From NCBI RefSeq assembly GCF_001696455.1, contig NZ_MAUJ01000004.1, positions 310,001 to 374,000 of the forward strand: 64,000 nt of DNA. The letters run 5' to 3'. Position numbers and translations under genes: made by a program. The notes under the pieces were generated by a model. It was not told the DNA's origin, ran no database searches, and was given only the letters and a program-made list of their open reading frames with translations. Source of the stretch: Pseudoalteromonas luteoviolacea. GTDB lineage: Bacteria > Pseudomonadota > Gammaproteobacteria > Enterobacterales > Alteromonadaceae. Positions within the stretch are counted from its first letter, which is position 1. Every line of letters begins with the position of its first letter. Below are positions 57,883-64,000 of the stretch, in pieces.

Positions 57883-58743
57883 TTATTCTTGCTCTTCTTG
57901 AAGCTCTGGCTGAACAGACTGGCGCAGTTTCTCTTCGAGTTCAGCGGTATAAAAGGGCACATAGCGCTGGATAATTTCAAGCCGTTTGCCTGTTTTATTG
58001 AGTTGCTCAAGTGCACTTTGCCACTTAGCGATAATCTCGTCTGGGGTCTCTAATGAAAAAGCCATGTATACGCCTTGGGCTGGCAATTGAATATTCATCG
58101 CCTTGAGATGTGATAAAGGGTGTCCGGCCAAGCTGAGGACTTCACGGGTATTCATCAGTGATAACATTGTACAATCAAAGCGGCTTCTCGGCTGGAGCAT
58201 TAGCTGAATCGCCCGCACTTGGCTCTGTGTTTCATGATAAGGGATGTTGTGTTGCGCATATAATTCAGAGTCCCGCACTTTGTGTTGCGTGATACAAGTC
58301 ACCTCACTCTGCTTCACATCTTCTAAACTATTAAACTCTCGTGTGTCTTTTGACTTTTGATAGAGGACAGGACCGTCGAATAGCAAAGGGCCCACCCACT
58401 TAAAGCGTTCGAGCCTTGCAGGCGTTTGTGCGACAACCAAATGGGCGCGATGGTACACAATGGTTTGGCGGTATCGGGCACTGACAACTTTGGAGCCTTT
58501 CTCTAAAATCTTAATACTACGCGCAAAAGAGCCTATTTGGACAGAATGTTGGCGGCCAAGCATTTGCTCCAGCTCATGAAAGATATCAACGACAAACCCA
58601 CTTTGCACTTCTCCTTGGTGGGTAATAACAAATGGCTCGAGAGGGTGTGCTGATACCAATAATTTATGCCTATAAGTTTGGGCATGAACTGTCTGCGCAC
58701 AAATCCATATATACACCAAACTGGCAATCCACAATGCTTTCAT
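57883..58743 (-). CDS. Periplasmic solute-binding protein, SBP_bac_3-like
   Basis: 286 residues. Signal peptide to about residue 21 (ends VHA). LEPFVITHQGEVQSGFVVDI and later segments fit the family 3 solute-binding fold of amino acid transporters. No ABC permease or ATPase is near, so it may act as a sensor or be an orphan. Similar orphan proteins are common in marine Alteromonadales. Ligand unknown. Confidence 0.78.
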   Translation of the reverse strand: MKALWIASLVYIWICAQTVHAQTYRHKLLVSAHPLEPFVITHQGEVQSGFVVDIFHELEQMLGRQHSVQIGSFARSIKILEKGSKVVSARYRQTIVYHRAHLVVAQTPARLERFKWVGPLLFDGPVLYQKSKDTREFNSLEDVKQSEVTCITQHKVRDSELYAQHNIPYHETQSQVRAIQLMLQPRSRFDCTMLSLMNTREVLSLAGHPLSHLKAMNIQLPAQGVYMAFSLETPDEIIAKWQSALEQLNKTGKRLEIIQRYVPFYTAELEEKLRQSVQPELQEEQE

Positions 58744-58893
58744 AAGTACTTACATTACATCAATGTTTGTATGAGTATTGTGGCCAGAATCGGATTTGTC
58801 TAATTTAGGCTGGGGAAACTAAAAGAGTCTGATGAAATTCTACTATGTACAGGGCTATGCTTTTTACATAGCCCCTAATAATTGGGTAAACGA

Positions 58894-60252
58894 TTACCTC
58901 ATAGTCACAAACTCTTCAGAGCCTGTTGGGTGAATGGCGACTACTGAGTCAAAGTCGGCTTTGGTTGCGCCCATTTTCATGGCAACACCAAAGCCTTGGA
59001 TCATTTCATCAACCGCGAAACCAATACCGTGTAAGCCTACAATTTTTTCTTCTGGGCCTGCGCAAACCAGCTTCATTCTGCAAGGTTGACGGTGTTGCGT
59101 CACTGCCGTGTACATAGCTGCGAAAGTAGAGTTGTACACTTTAACGTTGTCTTCGCCATACTCTGCAATCGCTTCTGGTTCAGTAAGCCCAATCGTGCCA
59201 ATTGGTGGGTGGCTGAACACAACGGTTGGTACAAGGTTGTAGTCCATTTTTGCATTTGGTAATTCTGGGTTAAATAGGCGCTCAGCAAGCATACGACCTG
59301 CTTTTACAGCCACTGGCGTTAATTCAATACCGCCTTCCATGATATCGCCCAGCGCATAAATACCAGACACAGATGTATTTTGCCACTCGTCTACTTTTAC
59401 ATAGCCTTTATCCGTGATTTTGACATCGGTTGCGGCTAAATTGATTTTGTCTGTTACTGGCTCGCGGCCAATTGCCCAAATTACTTGGTCAACCGTGTGT
59501 GACTCGCCGTTTTCAAGGTGTAGTGTTACTGAACCATCAGCTTCTTTCACAAGCTCTTTTGGTGTTGCATGGGTATGTAGCGTTGGCCCCTCTTTCTCCA
59601 TCACTTCAGTCAGTGTTTCAACGACCATAGGGTCAAAGTTACGGAGTGGCGCATGTTTACGCACAAATAAGTGGGTTTCAGTGCCCAAGCTATGTAGTAC
59701 ACCGGCGAGTTCAACCGCGATGTAACCTGCGCCAATAACCGCAACACGGCGGGGCTGCTCGTTCAATTCAAAGAAGCCATTTGAATCAATGCCATGCTCA
59801 GCGCCAGGGATATTTGGCACACTTGGACGGCCGCCAACAGCAATACAGATATGATCCGCTGTATATTGCTCGCCATTGACTTCAATGGTTTTGTTGTCGA
59901 TGAATTTGGCAAATCCGTTTATGACTGTCACGCCATTACTGGCAAGGTATTTATTGTAACCTTGATGAATACGACCAATGTAAGCCTCTCGACTTTCCAC
60001 TAATTTGGCCCAGTTAAAGTTCTTTAGCTCAACATCAAAGCCGTAGTCTGGTGCATAAAGCTTGATGGCTTCAGCAACCTGAGCACCGTGCCACATAACT
60101 TTTTTAGGCACGCACCCTACGTTTACACACGTGCCACCCATATGCTTTGCTTCGACAAGTGCGACTTTAGCGCCACGCATTGCCGCACGATTAGCTGATG
60201 CGATGCCGCCACTGCCACCACCGATGGCAATGTAGTCAAAATGTTGAGCCAT
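58894..60252 (-). CDS. gor: Glutathione-disulfide reductase
   Basis: Reduces GSSG with NADPH. 452 residues. FAD motif [17 protein letters not shown], redox-active CVNVGC near 42-47, NADPH motif [15 protein letters not shown] and the C-terminal [12 protein letters not shown] with the catalytic His. GAGGAAAAATT precedes the ATG. Divergent from prlC; provides reduced glutathione for GrxC at 42.7 kb. Confidence 0.94.
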   Translation of the reverse strand: MAQHFDYIAIGGGSGGIASANRAAMRGAKVALVEAKHMGGTCVNVGCVPKKVMWHGAQVAEAIKLYAPDYGFDVELKNFNWAKLVESREAYIGRIHQGYNKYLASNGVTVINGFAKFIDNKTIEVNGEQYTADHICIAVGGRPSVPNIPGAEHGIDSNGFFELNEQPRRVAVIGAGYIAVELAGVLHSLGTETHLFVRKHAPLRNFDPMVVETLTEVMEKEGPTLHTHATPKELVKEADGSVTLHLENGESHTVDQVIWAIGREPVTDKINLAATDVKITDKGYVKVDEWQNTSVSGIYALGDIMEGGIELTPVAVKAGRMLAERLFNPELPNAKMDYNLVPTVVFSHPPIGTIGLTEPEAIAEYGEDNVKVYNSTFAAMYTAVTQHRQPCRMKLVCAGPEEKIVGLHGIGFAVDEMIQGFGVAMKMGATKADFDSVVAIHPTGSEEFVTMR

Positions 60253-60405
60253 AATTTTTCCTCTTTAGAATTCGCTGAACTAGTCTTAAGGTGACAGATA
60301 AAATACATCATTACTTTCAACTAGGTTAGTAAGTTTTACTTGTATTTGCGCTATTAGCCCTTATTTCAAGTTAAATTGGGAAATAAAAAATTGAAGAGAG
60401 ACATT

Positions 60406-62451
60406 ATGAGTAACCCATTAATCGGTTCAGAAGGATTACCACCGTTTTCAAAAATCAAGCCAGAGCATATTGTACCAGCCCTAAAAGCAGCCATTGAGCA
60501 CTGCCGCGACACCATTGATCGTATTGTGGATCAGGAGCAGTTTACTTGGGATAACTTTGTTCTGCCTTTTGAAGAAGCGGACGATAAGCTTTCTAAAATG
60601 TGGTCACCTGTGTCTCATATGAACTATGTGGTAAACAGTGAAGAATTAAGGCAAGCCTATGAAGAGTGTTTACCGCTGATCTCTGAATATTCAACCTACA
60701 CTGGTCAACACCAGGGCCTGTATCAGGGCTACTTGTCTATTCAACAAAGCAGTGAATTCGATAAGTTGTCATCGGCACAGCAAAAAACCATTACGAATGC
60801 TTTAAGAGACTTTAAATTATCCGGTATTGCATTAGATGAAGCCGGTCAAAAACGGTATGGTGAAATCAGTGCACGACTTTCAGAGCTAGGTTCAAAGTTT
60901 GGCAACAATGTGATGGATGCCACACAAGCTTGGCACCTGCATGTAACAGATGAAGCCGATCTGGGTGGGTTACCGGAGTCAGCCTTAGCGCTGGCAGCCC
61001 ATACTGCACAGAGTAAAGAGCTTGAGGGGTGGGTGTTTACGTTGGATATTCCTTCTTATTTACCTGTTATGACGTATGCGGATAATCGCTCTATGCGTGA
61101 GCAAATGTATCGAGCTTATGTTACGCGTGCCTCAGATCAAGGCCCTAATGCAAACCAATTCGATAACTCAGCGTTGATGACAGAAAAGTTAGCTTTGCGT
61201 CATGAAATTGCGCAATTACTTGGGTTTGATAATTATGCAGAGCATTCTTTGGCAACGAAAATGGCAGAATCTCCTGCACAGGTCTTCGAATTTTTAAATG
61301 ATTTGGCAAAAGCATCTAAGCCACAAGCTCAAAAAGAGGTTGCTGAGCTAAAAGCATTTGCGAAAGAGCAACATCAAGTGACTCAGCTGGAAGCGTGGGA
61401 TTATGGCTATTATGGCGAGAAATTAAAGCAAGCTAAATATGCGATTTCTGATGAGCAATTGCGCCCTTATTTTCCAGCAGACAAAGTGCTAAGTGGGTTG
61501 TTTGAAACGGTCAACCGTTTATTTGGTATTTCCGTGACGGAATTAAAAGAGTTTGATACGTACCATGAAGATGTGCGCTTTTTTGCGATCCACGATGAAC
61601 AGGGAACATTACGTGGCAACTTCTATTTAGACCTTTATGCACGTGAACATAAACGCGGTGGCGCATGGATGGATGACTGTAGAGTCCGAAGAGTATCTGA
61701 AAGCGGCACGCTGCAAACACCAGTTGCATATTTAGTGTGTAACTTTAATAAAGCCGTAGGGGACAAGCCTGCATTATTTACCCACCATGAAGTAACGACG
61801 TTATTCCATGAGTTTGGTCATGGCATTCACCACATGTTGACGCAAGTTGATGCACCTGCTGTTTCAGGTATTAATGGAGTTGCTTGGGATGCTGTTGAAT
61901 TACCGAGTCAGTTCCTAGAAAACTGGTGTTATGAAGTGGAGGCGTTGAACTTTATTTCAGGCCATTATGAGACTGGCGAACCACTGCCGAAAGAGCTATT
62001 AGACAAGTTACTGGCTGCGAAAAACTACCAGTCAGCGATGATGATGCTTAGGCAAATTGAACTATCACTATTTGACTTCCATATTCATGCGGATTACGAC
62101 GCTGCACAGCCTTGTCAGATACAAGCGACTTTAGATCGAGTTCGTGCGCAAACAGCAGTGGTCAAAGCGCCTGAATTCAATCGCTTTCAGCATGGGTTTA
62201 GCCATATTTTTGCAGGCGGGTACAGTGCAGGATACTACTCTTACAAATGGGCGGAAGTGCTCTCAGCAGATGCCTTTTCACGCTTTGAAGAAGAGGGTAT
62301 TTTCAATGCCCAAACGGGTCGTTCCTTCCTAGAAAATATACTGGAGATGGGCGGGTCTGAAGAGCCGATGACTTTGTTCCAGCGCTTTAGAGGGCGCGCA
62401 CCTCAGGTTGATGCCTTGCTTCGCCACAGCGGTATAGATAAAGCAGCCTAA
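60406..62451 (+). CDS. prlC: Oligopeptidase A (M3)
   Basis: Cytoplasmic zinc oligopeptidase that degrades short peptides, including signal peptide fragments. 681 residues from ATG 60406 (an earlier in-frame TTG adds 10 residues). Zinc site LFHEFGHGIHHML near residue 470 and the downstream Glu in VELPSQFLENW. Normal length. In E. coli it is followed by rsmJ, as here, although a response regulator gene now lies between. Confidence 0.95.
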   Translation: MSNPLIGSEGLPPFSKIKPEHIVPALKAAIEHCRDTIDRIVDQEQFTWDNFVLPFEEADDKLSKMWSPVSHMNYVVNSEELRQAYEECLPLISEYSTYTGQHQGLYQGYLSIQQSSEFDKLSSAQQKTITNALRDFKLSGIALDEAGQKRYGEISARLSELGSKFGNNVMDATQAWHLHVTDEADLGGLPESALALAAHTAQSKELEGWVFTLDIPSYLPVMTYADNRSMREQMYRAYVTRASDQGPNANQFDNSALMTEKLALRHEIAQLLGFDNYAEHSLATKMAESPAQVFEFLNDLAKASKPQAQKEVAELKAFAKEQHQVTQLEAWDYGYYGEKLKQAKYAISDEQLRPYFPADKVLSGLFETVNRLFGISVTELKEFDTYHEDVRFFAIHDEQGTLRGNFYLDLYAREHKRGGAWMDDCRVRRVSESGTLQTPVAYLVCNFNKAVGDKPALFTHHEVTTLFHEFGHGIHHMLTQVDAPAVSGINGVAWDAVELPSQFLENWCYEVEALNFISGHYETGEPLPKELLDKLLAAKNYQSAMMMLRQIELSLFDFHIHADYDAAQPCQIQATLDRVRAQTAVVKAPEFNRFQHGFSHIFAGGYSAGYYSYKWAEVLSADAFSRFEEEGIFNAQTGRSFLENILEMGGSEEPMTLFQRFRGRAPQVDALLRHSGIDKAA

Positions 62452-62481
62452 TAAATTAGCTAAATCATTAATTGATATATC

Positions 62482-62512
62482 AAAGCGTCCGAATGGGCGC
62501 TTTGTTGTTTTT
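62482..62512 (+). terminator. Intrinsic terminator after prlC
   Basis: A 9-bp stem (62482-62490 with 62495-62503, one T-G pair), 4-nt loop, T-rich tail. Confidence 0.75.
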
Positions 62513-62577
62513 GCACTCGCAAAATAAGCGTTTCCGTCTATGCTTTGGTAAAGACCTGATCTTGTAGGGAAAGCCAT

Positions 62578-63732
62578 ATGACCAACTTAGTGCTTGCCAT
62601 TGACGATGACAAGCTGATCCACCATGTTATCGAGCAGTCACTATCTCAAAACTGTAAATTGATCCATGCGAAAAATGGTGAGCAGGGCTTAAGGTTAGCG
62701 ATAAAATATCAGCCAGATATTATCTTACTTGACGTTGAAATGCCCGGAATGTCTGGTTTTGAAGTTTGTGAGCGGCTAAAAAGCGGCGAGCACACCGTTG
62801 ATATACCCGTGATGTTTTTGTCTTCGAAAGGGGACATCAGTGAGCGAATGCGGGGCTACAATGCAGGCGCAGCAGATTACATTGTAAAGCCGTTTGAAGG
62901 GTCTGAGTTACTAGCACGAATAAAAGTGTTAGATGACTATCGACGTCAGTCGGTGACACTCAAACAAGATATGCAACGGGCGCAAATTACCGCTGAAATT
63001 GCCATGACAGATTCTGGCGATATGGGGCGTATTATGCGCTATGTGGGTCAGTCATATCATGCGCATGACTTAAGCACGTTATCGGAGTACTTCCTAGAGT
63101 TTTTTACGCCACTCAATTTAGAAGTGGCACTGGCTTTTTGGTATCACAATCAAGCTGTGTTTTTCTCTCAAGAAGGGGCTATCCAGCCCATAGAGCAAGA
63201 ACTATTGGAAACCAATAAAGAGGGGAGTCGCTTTGTGGATTTTGGCCGGCGAACCATTATCAATTATCCAAAAGTATCTTTGCTTATTAAAAATATGCCC
63301 ACTGACGATCCTGCACTTTATGGTCGGTTCAAGGATTTACTCCCCCATATATTGGAGGCAACCAATGCCAAAATTAAAGACATGGAAGTAAGCGAGGTTG
63401 CGCTCAACAAGGTGGAAGAAATCGGCTTGGCTTTTGCTCAACTGAGTGAGCAACTGAGCTGCATTGGGGAAGTGTATGGCACTAAAGTTTCTGAGTTAGA
63501 AGCGTTCATTAAAGAAGATGATGTAAAAGCCGCGTTAGGAGAGGAATACAAAGCATCGATGGAAAGCCTTTGTGAGCACTTTGCCTTTGTGAATGACGAG
63601 TTTTCAATTATTCGCTATAAACTGGGGGAAATAACGCAAGTACGTCAGGAGCTTATTCAAAGCCTCAATCAAATGGCGAAACCTTGGGGCGAAGAAGAAG
63701 TCCCAGCTCAAACAGATATTGAACTGTTTTAG
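62578..63732 (+). CDS. Response regulator with an unassigned C-terminal domain
   Basis: 384 residues. Receiver at 1-125: AIDDDKLIHHVIEQ, phospho-Asp in IILLDVEMPGMSG, Ser in FLSSKGD and Lys in YIVKPFEGSE. The remaining 255 residues have no helix-turn-helix, GGDEF, EAL or HD-GYP motif; they look like a GAF-sized alpha/beta region followed by a helical, coiled-coil-like tail (from near 270). Output unknown. Inserted between prlC and rsmJ, which are adjacent in E. coli. No kinase nearby. Confidence 0.85.
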   Translation: MTNLVLAIDDDKLIHHVIEQSLSQNCKLIHAKNGEQGLRLAIKYQPDIILLDVEMPGMSGFEVCERLKSGEHTVDIPVMFLSSKGDISERMRGYNAGAADYIVKPFEGSELLARIKVLDDYRRQSVTLKQDMQRAQITAEIAMTDSGDMGRIMRYVGQSYHAHDLSTLSEYFLEFFTPLNLEVALAFWYHNQAVFFSQEGAIQPIEQELLETNKEGSRFVDFGRRTIINYPKVSLLIKNMPTDDPALYGRFKDLLPHILEATNAKIKDMEVSEVALNKVEEIGLAFAQLSEQLSCIGEVYGTKVSELEAFIKEDDVKAALGEEYKASMESLCEHFAFVNDEFSIIRYKLGEITQVRQELIQSLNQMAKPWGEEEVPAQTDIELF

Positions 63733-63736
63733 CATC

Positions 63737-63759
63737 ACCGGGCTGGTGCATTCTTTTTT
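63737..63759 (+). terminator. Weak terminator after the response regulator
   Basis: CACC/GGTG core stem with a 5-nt loop, then a T run at 63751-63758. A short stem; low strength. Confidence 0.45.
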
Positions 63760-63808
63760 ACCTCATTAAACGTTATACTCTGCAGGCTTAAACAACAGGA
63801 GTCTGCAG

Positions 63809-64000
63809 TTGTACATTCATACGCCATTTACTGAAAACCGCACTTACCTAGATGACTTAACTCAGCGTTTTAAACTGGATGCGTTGACTGAGCTCGATAA
63901 AGATTTTCGGCTTGTTTACGATGAAGACGGCTTACAGCTGTTTAAAAAAGATGAGCCTAAGTTAGGTGCGATTCGAGTTGACTTTGTAACCGGAGCGAGC
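63809..64000 (+). CDS. rsmJ: 16S rRNA (guanine-1516-N2)-methyltransferase RsmJ, 5' part
   Basis: First 64 codons, cut by the window end. Starts at a TTG (63809) 7 bases after CAGGAG; no ATG is available nearby. The visible part (LDALTELDKDFRLVYDEDGL, LGAIRVDFVTGAS) matches the RsmJ N-terminus before its SAM-binding core, and follows prlC as in E. coli. The methyltransferase motifs lie outside the window. Confidence 0.82.
   Translation, partial: MYIHTPFTENRTYLDDLTQRFKLDALTELDKDFRLVYDEDGLQLFKKDEPKLGAIRVDFVTGAS

Overview
The window is a stretch of gammaproteobacterial chromosome, most likely from a marine Alteromonadales member close to Pseudoalteromonas. This is inferred from AT-leaning composition, enterobacterial-type gene orders (yicC/rph-pyrE; epd-pgk-fba; sfsA-dksA-gluQ-pcnB-folK-panB-panC; gpmI-envC-yibQ beside yibN-grxC-secB-gpsA; prlC-rsmJ), PanP in place of PanD, and many two-component and c-di-GMP proteins. 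No rRNA, tRNA, CRISPR array, prophage or insertion sequence was recognised. About 55 complete genes, one frameshifted gene and one gene cut by the window end are supported.

Layout. 0.4-7.5 kb: yicC, rph-pyrE, mpl-ubiX, a YadGH-type ABC exporter and a TrmB-like methyltransferase broken by a one-base frameshift. 7.5-12.8 kb: a GGDEF-EAL protein with both signature motifs lost, the aspartate decarboxylase PanP, a small ORF and an intact GAF-GGDEF cyclase. 12.8-21.2 kb: an acetate/small-acid block with a CrbS-like transporter-kinase divergent from DUF4212, an ActP-like symporter, a cNMP-CBS-nucleotidyltransferase protein and a DEDDh exonuclease. 21.3-24.8 kb: epd-pgk-fba. 24.8-28.6 kb: a GATC-rich degenerate repeat array, then phoB-phoR-pstS with two Pho boxes. 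28.6-36.6 kb: a small Cys-rich lipoprotein, the panC-panB-folK-pcnB operon, gluQ, dksA, sfsA and pepB. 36.6-44.6 kb: a CBS protein, yibQ-ctpA-envC-gpmI, then yibN-grxC-secB-gpsA. 44.6-48.8 kb: a DcaP-type porin divergent from acs, followed by crbR. 48.8-58.8 kb: a mixed accessory stretch (purU, a CheY-like protein, a nat/eamA/crp-like cluster, an oxidoreductase, AraC, a glutamine amidotransferase, MarR, a BCCT transporter and a periplasmic binding protein). 58.9-64 kb: gor, prlC, a two-domain response regulator and the 5' end of rsmJ.

How the parts fit. The kinase at 12.8-16.2 kb and the LuxR-type regulator at 48.2 kb look like the two halves of the CrbS/CrbR acetate switch. Acetyl-CoA synthetase lies beside crbR and the acetate-type permease beside crbS. 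The permease operon and acs share an identical upstream 10-mer, and the porin has a shorter match. PanP makes beta-alanine for PanC, which explains the absence of panD next to panC. PhoB-PhoR and the orphan PstS form a phosphate block whose promoters carry recognisable Pho boxes.

Most unusual features: the 13-GATC array upstream of phoB with a repeat period near 31 bp; an AUU start codon for pcnB that lines up with the known E. coli one; the acetate regulon motif; the frameshifted TrmB-like gene; and the doubly degenerate GGDEF-EAL protein.
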